NCBI GenBank assembly: GCA_020636495.1 | Contig: JACJXQ010000008.1 | Location: 186,001 to 250,000 of the forward strand | DNA: 64,000 nucleotides | Source of the DNA: Chitinophagales bacterium | Lineage (GTDB): Bacteria; Bacteroidota; Bacteroidia; Chitinophagales; Chitinophagaceae | Reading direction: 5' to 3' | Shown: positions 46,402-55,281 of the stretch, piece by piece | Position numbering within the stretch: the first letter of the stretch is position 1 | Layout: each line of letters begins with the position of its first letter | The notes under the pieces: model-generated | What the model was told of the DNA's origin: nothing | Databases searched by the model: none | Seen by the model: the letters and a program-made list of their open reading frames with translations, nothing else | Program-made: the position numbers and the translations under genes

Positions 46402-47170
46402 TTATATCATTCCTATTCTGATCGCGGGGTCGATATTAATACCCATGTTCATGTTCTATTTCACCGTATTTATTATTGTGAGTAAGAACAGGCAACGAAA
46501 AAATGAAATCGAAAAAAAGGAGATCGAACACCAGTATGAAAAACAATTACTGCAAACCATGCTTGAGGTGCAGGAGAAAGCTTCTAACCAGATCTCGCAA
46601 GAGCTGCATGATAATATAGGGCAGATACTTACAGGTGTGCATGCCAATCTTATCACTCTGCATAGCGGCTATATTTCTGATACAAAATCCCTTGTAGAAG
46701 ATACAAAAAACCAGGTCTCAAAGTCATTGAAAGACCTTCGAAACCTCAGCCACGTATTAAATAGTAAATATATCAACAAGATAGGTTTAGAAGAATCATT
46801 GCTTAAAGAAACTGAATATCTTGGCTCATATAACAACATCCATTTTAAGCTTTCAGTAGAAGAAAATGAGAACAAGAGCCTGGCTCCTGAGATAGAGCTG
46901 ATGGTATTCAGAATAGCACAGGAAGCGTTGGCAAACATTGTCAAACACGCCTTTGCAAAAAATGTAAGCATTAGTATTGAGTACCTCCAGAAATCATTCG
47001 TAATGACAATTTTGGATGATGGCCAGGGGTTTGATAATACCAATGGGAAAAGTGAGGGTATCGGTCTTATAAACATGCATCAAAGAGCTGAAGTAATGCA
47101 CGGTACTCTGAACATAAAATCAGAAAAAAATAGCGGAACACAAATTACCTTAAACATACCATATGAATAA
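46391..47170 (+). CDS. Sensor histidine kinase (NarL/HisKA_3 type)
   Basis: 259 residues. One N-terminal membrane segment (about 6-30) is followed by a short coiled coil and the phosphoacceptor H73 in QISQELHDNIGQIL. The ATPase region has N-box FRIAQEALANIVKHA and G-box DDGQGF and EGIGLINMHQRAE. There is no periplasmic sensor domain, so the signal likely comes through the membrane protein upstream (11-base overlap). The response regulator starts 7 bases before its stop. Confidence 0.92.
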   Translation: MKDNYIIPILIAGSILIPMFMFYFTVFIIVSKNRQRKNEIEKKEIEHQYEKQLLQTMLEVQEKASNQISQELHDNIGQILTGVHANLITLHSGYISDTKSLVEDTKNQVSKSLKDLRNLSHVLNSKYINKIGLEESLLKETEYLGSYNNIHFKLSVEENENKSLAPEIELMVFRIAQEALANIVKHAFAKNVSISIEYLQKSFVMTILDDGQGFDNTNGKSEGIGLINMHQRAEVMHGTLNIKSEKNSGTQITLNIPYE

Positions 47171-47834
47171 CCAGGAAAAAATATACATAGCTATTGCTGA
47201 TGATCATGCAGTTGTACGAGACTCAATAAGCAACATGATATCTAGCTTTCCGGATTACAAAGTAAATATTAAAGCAAAAAACGGTAAGCACCTACTTGAA
47301 CTACTGGAAAAAACGAAACCATTCCCCGAGATATGTATATTGGATATACAAATGCCGGAAATGAATGGCTATGAAACCATGGAACAGATACAAAAAAAAT
47401 GGCCAGACCTGAAAGTACTGGCGCTTTCTATGCTTGACGACGAATTTGCTATTATAAGGATGCTGAAACTTGGTGCACGTGGATATATCGGTAAGGGTAA
47501 TACACTTGAAGAATTACAAGCTGCATTAACATACATTCACGAAAAAGGTTATTATAGCTCTGAGTTGCTGGTTAGTAATTTTTTTCAACTCGTAAATACT
47601 GAAAAAGAAAAGGCCCTATATAAAATAACTGAAAGAGAATTTGAATTCTTAAAATACTGCCCTACCGAATATACCATTAAGGAAATTGCTGAGCATATGA
47701 ATGCAAGTCCAAGCACTGTGCAGGGCTACCGGAATGCGCTTTTTGAAAAGTTAAAGATAAATACCCGACAAGGCTTGGCAATATTTGCTATCAGAATGGG
47801 CATTACATCTTTTAAAGACCTTACAAACGATTAG
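47163..47834 (+). CDS. NarL-type response regulator 1
   Basis: 223 residues: receiver domain with DDH (13-15) and phosphoacceptor D61 (CILDIQMPEMNG), then a LuxR-type helix-turn-helix (KEIAEHMNASPSTVQGYRNALFEKL). It overlaps the kinase gene by 8 bases and is its cognate regulator. The paralogue at 48,324 is highly similar. Confidence 0.93.
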   Translation: MNNQEKIYIAIADDHAVVRDSISNMISSFPDYKVNIKAKNGKHLLELLEKTKPFPEICILDIQMPEMNGYETMEQIQKKWPDLKVLALSMLDDEFAIIRMLKLGARGYIGKGNTLEELQAALTYIHEKGYYSSELLVSNFFQLVNTEKEKALYKITEREFEFLKYCPTEYTIKEIAEHMNASPSTVQGYRNALFEKLKINTRQGLAIFAIRMGITSFKDLTND

Positions 47835-47862
47835 TATCATTCTTGTTCGCGTGTTATGAAAT

Positions 47863-48033
47863 TTATTTTGAATACCTTTTTTTGTATATAATAAGAAAAA
47901 GCAGGACCACAGAGATCAATACTGCTTGTGAAAATAATACCTGGTAGCTGTTGAATCCAATTCGGAATAGTACAGAAATAGCACCGGCAAAAGTTATTAA
48001 TCCGGCTGTAATAAAAAGTATCGTTATTTTCAT
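47863..48033 (-). CDS. Small membrane protein (56 aa) between the two regulators
   Basis: Start ATG at 48,033, stop TAA at 47,863. Two hydrophobic segments (TILFITAGLITFAGAISVLF and LISVVLLFLIIY) are followed by the basic end KKRYSK. The opposite-strand context, between two plus-strand regulators, is unusual. The longer reading frame at 47,837-48,040 in another frame has no such pattern and is a shadow. Confidence 0.6.
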   Translation of the reverse strand: MKITILFITAGLITFAGAISVLFRIGFNSYQVLFSQAVLISVVLLFLIIYKKRYSK

Positions 48034-48045
48034 AGAACAAAGGTT

Positions 48046-48132
48046 TTAACCGGTATCTGATCCTGCTTCATTACCAAAGCTATCGTCACCGGGTTCAACA
48101 CAAATTTCAAAAGAAGTATCCTGGGTTTTCAT
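48046..48132 (-). CDS. Acidic micro-ORF (28 aa) upstream of the small membrane gene
   Basis: ATG at 48,132 opens 28 codons ending at TAA 48,046. The product is acidic, with one Cys and a Gly/Asp/Ser-rich end, and no hydrophobic segment. It stops 12 bases before the start of the 56-residue membrane gene on the same strand, so the two could form a tiny operon. It may equally be a leader. The remaining 190 bases up to the second regulator hold only AT-rich sequence. Confidence 0.35.
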   Translation of the reverse strand: MKTQDTSFEICVEPGDDSFGNEAGSDTG

Positions 48133-48323
48133 AAAGTATGTTCGTAATTCCTCTACTTTTTTTAAGTTTTCATACCCCCAATTTGTAAGTAAATACTATA
48201 CCTTTATAATGGTGCATATTTCAATTATTTTGTTATACGCTACTTATCGATATACTTTTATTCATTTTACTTTTAATATTAATTATATTTACCGTTGATT
48301 ATATTCTTTCACCGGCAATTTCC

Positions 48324-49007
48324 ATGTATCAAGATCATTTACCTGTTATGAATAGCCAATCTCCAATATTAATTGCGATAGCCGACGATCATGCTGTAGT
48401 GCGCGATTCTATCAGCAATATGGTATCAAATTTTCCAATGTTCAAGGTATGTATCAAGGCAAGTAATGGCAAAGACCTTGTAGAGCAACTGAAAAAAGCA
48501 GACCCATTTCCTGAGATTTGTGTACTGGATGTACAAATGCCCGAGATGAATGGCTATGAAACGATGGAATACCTTAAAAAACACTGGCCGGATCTGAAGG
48601 TACTTGCGCTATCCATGCTTGAAGATGAATTTGCGATAATACGTATGCTGAAACTTGGGGCAAGCGGATACTTGTCAAAAGCAAGTGACCTGGAAGAGTT
48701 GCAAAAGGCACTTACCTACCTGTACGAGAAAGGCTATTACAGTTCTGAGTTCATTGCGAATAACTATTTCAGATCTATTAAGAACGAAAAGCAAGTGACC
48801 AGTAACATTACCCAACGTCAAATGGAGTTTCTACGGTATTGCTGCACAGAGTTGAGCATGAAAGAAATTGCTGATAAGATGTCCATTAGCACAAGTACTG
48901 CTTTAAGCTATCGAAATGCGCTTTGCGACAAACTTGAACTGACCACAAGACAGGGGCTGGCTATTTACGCTATCAAATCAGGCATTGTTTCTTTCGACGA
49001 TCTGTAA
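48324..49007 (+). CDS. NarL-type response regulator 2
   Basis: 227 residues (219 from the alternative ATG at 48,348). The receiver domain and C-terminal helix-turn-helix are nearly parallel to regulator 1: IADDHAVVRDSISNMVSNFP, VLDVQMPEMNGYETM, and a LuxR-type helix with KEIADKMSISTSTALSYRNAL. It has no kinase of its own nearby, so both regulators probably share the kinase at 46,391. The exosortase gene follows it. Confidence 0.92.
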   Translation: MYQDHLPVMNSQSPILIAIADDHAVVRDSISNMVSNFPMFKVCIKASNGKDLVEQLKKADPFPEICVLDVQMPEMNGYETMEYLKKHWPDLKVLALSMLEDEFAIIRMLKLGASGYLSKASDLEELQKALTYLYEKGYYSSEFIANNYFRSIKNEKQVTSNITQRQMEFLRYCCTELSMKEIADKMSISTSTALSYRNALCDKLELTTRQGLAIYAIKSGIVSFDDL

Positions 49008-49026
49008 GCTAATCTTGCGTACTTTT

Positions 49027-49605
49027 ATGCGAGATCACAATACGTTAAGATTGAAGAAAATTTTCAGAAACGACACGACTAAATTTATTGTACGTTTTCT
49101 ACTGCTATATGGTTTATTGTACACTTTTAACTTTGTATATACCGGCCTCACAGTAAAAGGAGGTAACTATAGCCCTTTCCTTGACCATCATCTTGACTAT
49201 ATCTCAGGCCTTAGAAACTTGATACTTAATACTGCTTCATATTTCCTCAGTATTATAGGTTATGATAATTACGTATACGGCCATTATTTACAGGTAATGG
49301 AACACAACACCATCCGAATGGTATATTCCTGTATAGGGCTGAATATTATTGCAATGTGGTGGGCATTCATAATATCATTTCCTCAGACACAGATCCGTAA
49401 ACTTATTTACCTGGTCACCGGCACAATATTTATTTTCTTGCTTAATGTGATACGCATAATGTTGGTGGCACTGGCACCCAAAGACCCGGCAATTTTTAAT
49501 ATTCCAATAGATCATCATGATGTATTTAATGTCATTACGTATGGAATAATTATACTATTCATATTCCGAGTCATTAACAAGAGCACTACTAATACAACAT
49601 CTTAG
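49027..49605 (+). CDS. Exosortase/archaeosortase family protein
   Basis: 192 residues from the ATG at 49,027; the frame from 48,985 would overlap regulator 2. About five membrane segments. The catalytic triad fits the family: Cys in VYSCIGLNI, Arg in LNVIRIML, His in DHHDVFN. Exosortases process C-terminal sorting signals of exported proteins. No classic exopolysaccharide cluster is nearby; the genes next to it are regulators and small membrane proteins. It belongs to one of the Bacteroidota Xrt types, but I cannot say which. Confidence 0.85.
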   Translation: MRDHNTLRLKKIFRNDTTKFIVRFLLLYGLLYTFNFVYTGLTVKGGNYSPFLDHHLDYISGLRNLILNTASYFLSIIGYDNYVYGHYLQVMEHNTIRMVYSCIGLNIIAMWWAFIISFPQTQIRKLIYLVTGTIFIFLLNVIRIMLVALAPKDPAIFNIPIDHHDVFNVITYGIIILFIFRVINKSTTNTTS

Positions 49606-49721
49606 TCACCCATTTTGCAAAAATATACAGCTCAAATCAGGAGTATTGAAATTATATTTGCGAAATTTATACTGATAATCAATTAGTTACAGACGAACGA
49701 CAAAAATTTATAATGATTTTT

Positions 49722-49752
49722 TTGGTGTAATCAGGGGGTAAAATTACCTTTG
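49722..49752 (+). promoter_or_regulatory. Promoter of the rplM-rpsI-rpsB operon
   Basis: TTG at 49,722-49,724 and TACCTTTG at 49,745-49,752 match the Bacteroidota -33/-7 consensus with a 20-base spacer. Transcription would begin near 49,758, leaving a leader of about 75 bases before rplM. Confidence 0.8.
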
Positions 49753-49833
49753 CAGTCCCCAAAAAACAATTGAGGGTACCTGATCGGCTGAAATACAGCA
49801 TTGACAGGCAATAAAGAGTAAATTGATAAAAGA

Positions 49834-50283
49834 ATGAGACACCTTAGTTTTAAAACACAATCGGCTAACGAGAAGATCGTAAAACGCGATTGGTACGTGG
49901 TAGACGCTACTAACCAGACATTAGGCCGTATGACATCAAGGATAGCATCTATCCTGCGTGGCAAAAACAAAGCATACTATACACCACACTTTGATTGTGG
50001 AGACTATGTAATAGTAATAAACAGTGGTAAGGTTAAAATGACCGGCACTAAGATGCTGACCAAAGAATACCAGACATTCTCAGGATATCCCGGCGGTCAG
50101 AAGATCGAGACATCTAAGTCATTGATGGCTCGTCGTCCCAATGTGGTAATTGAGCGTGCTGTAAAAGGTATGTTGCCTAAAAACCGTTTAGGTCGTGCTA
50201 TGTATAAGAAATTATTCGTGTATGAAGGTGCTGAGCATCCGCATAAAGCACAACAACCCATTGAACTGAAATTTGATAAATAA
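49834..50283 (+). CDS. rplM: Ribosomal protein L13 (50S)
   Basis: 149 residues with the L13 landmarks: DWYVVDATNQTLGRMTS, GDYVIVINSGKVKMTG, and MLPKNRLGRAM. Full length for the family. It leads the operon with rpsI 55 bases downstream. Confidence 0.98.
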   Translation: MRHLSFKTQSANEKIVKRDWYVVDATNQTLGRMTSRIASILRGKNKAYYTPHFDCGDYVIVINSGKVKMTGTKMLTKEYQTFSGYPGGQKIETSKSLMARRPNVVIERAVKGMLPKNRLGRAMYKKLFVYEGAEHPHKAQQPIELKFDK

Positions 50284-50338
50284 TCACTTAACAGTTCCGT
50301 ATAATTAATAATTAAGTTTAAAACTCATCCGATATATA

Positions 50339-50731
50339 ATGGAGAAGCGTACAAATACCGTTGGTCGTCGTAAAGAAGCAGTTGCAAGGGTTTACCTGAG
50401 CAAAGGCACCGGCAACATCACGGTAAACGGAAAAGAATACAAAAATTACTTTACACTGATGTACCTGCAAAACCAGGTTGAGCGTCCGTTGTTAGTAACT
50501 GAGACATTAACCGGTTTTGATATTACCGTTAATGTACAAGGTGGAGGTCCTAAAGGACAGGCAGAAGCAATTAAGCTGGGTATTGCCCGCGCCTTAATGC
50601 AGGAAAATGCTGAACAATACCACGATGCACTGAAAAAAGAGGGTATGCTTACCCGTGATCCACGTTCTGTTGAACGTAAGAAATTCGGTAAGCGCAAAGC
50701 TCGTCGTAGCTTCCAGTTCTCTAAACGTTAA
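50339..50731 (+). CDS. rpsI: Ribosomal protein S9 (30S)
   Basis: 130 residues. It starts with NTVGRRKEAVARVYL and has the conserved GGGPKGQAEAIKLGIARAL and the basic end FGKRKARRSFQFSKR that reaches the decoding site. It is the usual partner of rplM. Confidence 0.98.
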   Translation: MEKRTNTVGRRKEAVARVYLSKGTGNITVNGKEYKNYFTLMYLQNQVERPLLVTETLTGFDITVNVQGGGPKGQAEAIKLGIARALMQENAEQYHDALKKEGMLTRDPRSVERKKFGKRKARRSFQFSKR

Positions 50732-50776
50732 TCGTGCGATTGTATTTATTTTATTAACCGTCAAGAAAAAATTAAA

Positions 50777-51673
50777 ATGGAAGATAATAAGAACCTGCAG
50801 CAGTCGCTCCTCGAAGCCGGCGTGCACTTCGGCCACCTGAAGAAAAAGTGGAATCCTAAGATGTTGCCATATATCTTTACCGAGAAAAATGGTATCCACA
50901 TCATCGATCTGAAAAAAACAGTAGATGGTCTGGAAGAAGCTGCTGCAGCATTGAAATCTATCGCAAAAAGCGGTAAGAAGATCATGTTTGTTGCTACTAA
51001 GAAGCAAGCAAAAGAGATTGTCTCTGAGGCTGCTGCTAAAGTAAACATGCCTTATGTAACAGAACGTTGGTTGGGTGGAATGCTTACCAACTTCAGTACT
51101 ATCCGTAAGAGCGTTAAGAAAATGCAGAGCATTGAAAAAATGCTTGAAGATGGTACAATGGACAGCGTTACCAAAAAAGAACGCCTGACATTGACCCGCG
51201 GTAAAGAAAAAATGGAGAAAGTATTAGGAGGTATCGCTCAAATGGGCCGTGTACCTGCAGCTTTATTCATCGTAGATATTACACATGAGCATATTGCTAT
51301 GGCTGAGGCAAAACGCCTGGGTATCACAACATTTGCGATGGTTGATACGAACAGCGACCCTACTAAGGTTGATTTCGCTATACCGGCAAACGACGATGCT
51401 ACCAAATCTATCGCAATCATCACTCAATACCTGACAGCCGCTATTATGGAAGGGCTGGAAGAACGTGCGAACTCTAAAGACGAGGAAGAGAACGAAGACG
51501 AAGAAGAAGTAACTAAGGAGCGTGGTGTTGAAATGAGCGAAGAAGAAGAAGGTGGTCGTCGTGGTGACCGTAAGAAAGGTTCGGGTGGTGCTGGCGCAGG
51601 CCGTGGTCGTCAAGGCGGTGGCGCAAGGGGCACCCGCAAAACTACCGGCGGTAGTGGTGCTGCAAAACGCTAA
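50777..51673 (+). CDS. rpsB: Ribosomal protein S2 (30S), with long C-terminal extension
   Basis: 298 residues. Positions 1-235 are a normal S2 (LLEAGVHFGHLKKKWNPKM, RWLGGMLTNFSTIRKS, DTNSDPTKVDFAIPANDDA). The last 63 residues are an added tail: first acidic (SKDEEENEDEEE), then Gly/Arg-rich. S2 is usually about 230-260 residues. The order rpsB-tsf is conserved in many bacteria. Confidence 0.97.
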   Translation: MEDNKNLQQSLLEAGVHFGHLKKKWNPKMLPYIFTEKNGIHIIDLKKTVDGLEEAAAALKSIAKSGKKIMFVATKKQAKEIVSEAAAKVNMPYVTERWLGGMLTNFSTIRKSVKKMQSIEKMLEDGTMDSVTKKERLTLTRGKEKMEKVLGGIAQMGRVPAALFIVDITHEHIAMAEAKRLGITTFAMVDTNSDPTKVDFAIPANDDATKSIAIITQYLTAAIMEGLEERANSKDEEENEDEEEVTKERGVEMSEEEEGGRRGDRKKGSGGAGAGRGRQGGGARGTRKTTGGSGAAKR

Positions 51674-51702
51674 AGTCAGGTTATTTTCAATGATAATATA
51701 GT

Positions 51703-51730
51703 TTTAAAGCCCCAGACTTGGGGCTTTAAA
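51703..51730 (+). other. Hairpin between rpsB and tsf
   Basis: TTTAAAGCCCCA and TGGGGCTTTAAA form a perfect 12-bp stem around GACT. There is no T-run after it, so it is not a clean terminator; it may be a partial terminator or an mRNA-processing structure that lets tsf be expressed separately. Confidence 0.6.
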
Positions 51731-51786
51731 CATGGTTTCAGAATTTTACTTTAATAATTTTCAACCTTTAAAAAGGACATAACAAA

Positions 51787-52623
51787 ATGAGTGTTACAAT
51801 ATCTGCCTCTGATGTAAACAAACTGCGCCAGCAAACAGGTGCCGGTATGATGGATTGTCGTAAAGCCCTTATGGAAAGCGATGGTGATTTTGAAAAAGCG
51901 ATCGACTACCTGCGCCTTCACGGCCAGAAAGTTGCCGCTAAGCGTGAAGACAGGGAAGCTAAAGAAGGAGTAGTAATTGCTAAAACAAATGCTGACAACA
52001 CCAAAGGCGTATTAGTAAACCTGAGTGCTGAAACGGACTTCGTTTCTAAAAACCAGGATTTTATTGATTTTGCGCAATCTTTGGCCGACATAGCCCTGGC
52101 TGGTGATATCAATACTATCGATGAGTTGAAAGCGGCCAATATGGACGGTGCTACAGTTGCCGACAAATTATTGGAAGTAGTAGCTAAAATCGGTGAGAAA
52201 ATAGACATCGTTAAGTACGAAGTAATGACAGCAACTGCTGTAGTGGCTTACATCCACTCTGGTTACCGTATTGGCGTATTAGTAAGCATGAACAAAGCTG
52301 CTAATGAAGCCATTACAGAAGCAGGCCGTGATGCTGCTATGCAGATAGCTGCCATGAATCCTTTGGCTGTAAATGCAGAAGGTATTTCGCAGGAAACCAT
52401 CGATCGCGAAAAGGCACTTGCTATTGAGCAGATTAAGGCAGAAGGCAAACCTGCTGACATGGCTGAGAAGATTGCTATGGGTAAACTCAACAAATTCTTC
52501 AAAGACAATACACTTCTAGACCAACCTTTTGTGAAGGATAGCGGAGTTACAGTTGGTGCTTATTTGAATTCTGTTGACAAAGGCCTTACCGTCACAGCAT
52601 TTAATCGTATCGCAGTGGGTTAA
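51787..52623 (+). CDS. tsf: Elongation factor Ts
   Basis: 278 residues. The N-terminal VNKLRQQTGAGMMDCRKALMESDGD is the EF-Tu-binding UBA-type domain; the core includes KVAAKREDREAKEGV and SAETDFVSKN. It is nucleotide-exchange factor for EF-Tu, full length, and the last gene before the terminator at 52,649. Confidence 0.98.
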   Translation: MSVTISASDVNKLRQQTGAGMMDCRKALMESDGDFEKAIDYLRLHGQKVAAKREDREAKEGVVIAKTNADNTKGVLVNLSAETDFVSKNQDFIDFAQSLADIALAGDINTIDELKAANMDGATVADKLLEVVAKIGEKIDIVKYEVMTATAVVAYIHSGYRIGVLVSMNKAANEAITEAGRDAAMQIAAMNPLAVNAEGISQETIDREKALAIEQIKAEGKPADMAEKIAMGKLNKFFKDNTLLDQPFVKDSGVTVGAYLNSVDKGLTVTAFNRIAVG

Positions 52624-52648
52624 CAACATCCAAACTAATAACAAAAAA

Positions 52649-52676
52649 GCCATATGGTTTATCCATATGGCTTTTT
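52649..52676 (+). terminator. Terminator of tsf
   Basis: GCCATATGG and CCATATGGC form a 9-bp stem around TTTAT, followed by TTTTT. Rho-independent, 25 bases after the stop. Confidence 0.9.
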
Positions 52677-52933
52677 GCTATATATCAGTGCCAGTACTTA
52701 ATAATAATACCACATTTGGTGTATGATAGATATTATTAACTGGCATTATTTTTGCGAGAATGTGCAAAATCTTAAGCACAGTTTTAAAATATAAAACAGA
52801 TTGACAACTTTCATTAATCAAAAATATTTATAAACTTTGCGGAAAATAACAACGTGTATTAAAAAAAGTACAATATAGATTATTCACGGAGAAATCAATT
52901 AATCAATACTTTACAAATAAATCAACCCCTGAT
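52677..52933 (+). promoter_or_regulatory. Upstream region of the OmpA gene
   Basis: AT-rich, without a gene. TATTTTTG at 52,747-52,754 fits the TAnnTTTG -7 box and would leave a leader of about 170 bases; a TTTG at 52,715-52,718 is too far for a normal -33 element. Confidence 0.4.
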
Positions 52934-55231
52934 ATGAGCAAAATTAAACTAATCTTCATCCTGGCAATTATGTTGCCATTGATGAGTAATGCCCAACGTT
53001 ATATTGGGATAGCAACCAGCAACTGGAGTGGTACCAACGGCATGTACCTCAATCCTGCGAACATTGCCGACAGTCGACACAAATTTACTATCGACCTGTT
53101 TTCGATTAACCTGGGCGTAAATAACAACCTGGCACAGCTGAATAATGGTCTGAGCGGGTTAACTAATATCGGAAATGACGGCATATCCTCTGCTTTTACA
53201 TTCACTAACAACAACCAATTTAGTCTACTTGCTCCTTACTTTGAGCTACGCGGTCCTGGTGCTATGGTTAGTATCAACTCCAAGCACAGTATAGCAATTA
53301 CAACACGGGTAAGGGCTATGAACCAGTTCCACAACTTTAACCAGGATCTGTATCGCTCAATAACTGATACTACTTACACTATCGATCCTAACAACACCAA
53401 GCCGGTAAGCATTAATTCTGATGCATTCAACTATACTACGCATGCATGGAGCGAAATTGGCCTGAGTTACGCAGGGGTTATCTATGATGGAGGAGATCAC
53501 TTTGTGAAAGGTGGTTTCACTTTACGCTACCTCATGGGAGCCGCATATGTCAGTATGGTAAGTGGTGGTATCAATGCAACAGCTTACCCTTTCCAGGACT
53601 CACTGCGTATTACAAATACAAGCGTATCTTTTGGTAGTAACATTACAAGTGGTAATGGTATTAGTAGCAGCATATCCGACTATCTTGGTGGTGGCGGTAG
53701 CGGCTTCGGTGCCGATCTTGGCGTAGTATACGAATGGAGACCTGACCACGAAAAATACAGGTATGATATGGACGGCAAAACAGGTATTGGTGATCGTAGT
53801 AAGAACAAATATAAATTACGTTTCTCAGCTTCTGTAGTTGATCTTGGTTCAATTAAATATAAGACTAACAACTTCACAGCAAGTATCAAAACAAAATCAA
53901 GCCAACCTGCTATTATAAAAGGTAGCGCCCTGGCTGATAGCATTGGTAATTTTAACGACCTGAAGACTTTTGCAGCCAATCACAATATGGATATTGCTGA
54001 TACAGGTACAGGTAGCACGACATCTAAAGTATATATGCCTACTGCTTTCATAGTAGGTGTTGACTATCATGCAGTAAAAGGCCTGTATGTAAATGCTATG
54101 TTCATGAGCAATATGGCTAACCGTGAAAAATTCGGTACGTCGTACTATAACCAATTAACAGTTACTCCACGTTGGGATACCCGCGTATTCAGTGCAGGTA
54201 TACCTTTGACATATGATTTCCTGACCAAAAGCCTTAAGTATGGCCTGGGTCTGCGCGTAGGTGGTTTCTTCCTGGGTAGTGATGACCTGACAGGTATCAT
54301 GGGTAAAAAAGGATACGGTGCTAACTTCTATTTTGGTGCATCAATTCCTATAAACAACAAAAAGCCTAAAGATAGTGATGGCGATGGCGTGTCAAATAAG
54401 AAAGATAAGTGTAAGAATGAGAAAGGTGTTTGGGAAGAAAGAGGATGCCCGAACCCTGATAAAGATGGTGATGGTGTATTAGACAAGGATGATAATTGTC
54501 CTGATGTTGCAGGGTCTAAAACTGCTAATGGATGTCCTGATAGTGACTTAGATGGTGTTGCTGATGCTGAAGACCGTTGCCCTACAGAGGCAGGCGCTCC
54601 TGGATTAGGTGGTTGTCCAGACCGTGATGCTGATGGTATTGCTGACATCGACGATGTTTGTCCGGATGTTCCGGGACTGGCCGAATACAAAGGCTGTCCA
54701 GACACTGATGGTGACGGTATTCCGGATAATGAAGATAAATGTCCGCAAAAACCAGGCCCCATAGCAAACGAAGGTTGCCCTGATACTGATAACGATGGTA
54801 TTCCTGACCATATGGATAAATGCCCTACAGTAGCCGGTACCAAAGAAAACTATGGTTGTCCTGAAGTAAGCGTTCAAGTGAAAAAACGTCTCGCATTTGC
54901 AGCGACAGCAATCCAGTTTGACTTAGGAAAAGCTACAATCAAGAAAACATCTCACAAACTGCTAGACGAGGTAGTTGCGATCCTGAACGAGTATAAGGAT
55001 TATAATATGACCATAGATGGTTATACAGACAACACAGGTAACGCTGAAAGAAATCTGCAATTATCTAAAGAACGTGCTAACGCTGTTAAAGAATACTTCA
55101 TCAGCAAAGGTATATCTGCAGAAAGGCTAACTTCTGACGGCCATGGTATAGAAAATCCTGTAGCAAGCAACAAAACAGCTGCAGGACGTGCTAAAAACCG
55201 TCGTGTTGAAATGGATCTGAAATTGAAATAA
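52934..55231 (+). CDS. OmpA-family outer-membrane protein with thrombospondin-type-3 repeats
   Basis: 765 residues. Signal peptide (1-20, ends SNAQR), then a DUF5723-like beta-barrel domain to about residue 470. Next is a run of calcium-binding TSP3 repeats (about 478-643, pattern DxDxDGxxDxxDxCP), then an OmpA peptidoglycan-binding domain (IQFDLGKATIKKTS, DGYTDNTGNAERNLQLSKERA, GRAKNRRVEMDL). It links outer membrane and cell wall. Ends at a strong terminator. Confidence 0.92.
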   Translation: MSKIKLIFILAIMLPLMSNAQRYIGIATSNWSGTNGMYLNPANIADSRHKFTIDLFSINLGVNNNLAQLNNGLSGLTNIGNDGISSAFTFTNNNQFSLLAPYFELRGPGAMVSINSKHSIAITTRVRAMNQFHNFNQDLYRSITDTTYTIDPNNTKPVSINSDAFNYTTHAWSEIGLSYAGVIYDGGDHFVKGGFTLRYLMGAAYVSMVSGGINATAYPFQDSLRITNTSVSFGSNITSGNGISSSISDYLGGGGSGFGADLGVVYEWRPDHEKYRYDMDGKTGIGDRSKNKYKLRFSASVVDLGSIKYKTNNFTASIKTKSSQPAIIKGSALADSIGNFNDLKTFAANHNMDIADTGTGSTTSKVYMPTAFIVGVDYHAVKGLYVNAMFMSNMANREKFGTSYYNQLTVTPRWDTRVFSAGIPLTYDFLTKSLKYGLGLRVGGFFLGSDDLTGIMGKKGYGANFYFGASIPINNKKPKDSDGDGVSNKKDKCKNEKGVWEERGCPNPDKDGDGVLDKDDNCPDVAGSKTANGCPDSDLDGVADAEDRCPTEAGAPGLGGCPDRDADGIADIDDVCPDVPGLAEYKGCPDTDGDGIPDNEDKCPQKPGPIANEGCPDTDNDGIPDHMDKCPTVAGTKENYGCPEVSVQVKKRLAFAATAIQFDLGKATIKKTSHKLLDEVVAILNEYKDYNMTIDGYTDNTGNAERNLQLSKERANAVKEYFISKGISAERLTSDGHGIENPVASNKTAAGRAKNRRVEMDLKLK

Positions 55232-55248
55232 AAGCAACTTTTAAAAAC

Positions 55249-55281
55249 AAAAAAGCCCCTGCATTATGTAGGGGCTTTTTT
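55249..55281 (+). terminator. Terminator of the OmpA gene
   Basis: AAAAAAGCCCCT and AGGGGCTTTTTT form a 12-bp stem around GCATTATGT, followed by TATTT. It lies 17 bases past the stop. Confidence 0.9.

Noticed and set aside
47837..48040. 67-codon minus frame between the regulators
   Set aside because: It overlaps the 56-codon membrane gene in another frame and lacks hydrophobic segments or a plausible domain.
54328..54877. Minus-strand frames across the OmpA gene
   Set aside because: They are antisense readings of the TSP3 repeats, whose periodic codons keep other frames open; they show only repetitive Ser/Gly/Pro composition.
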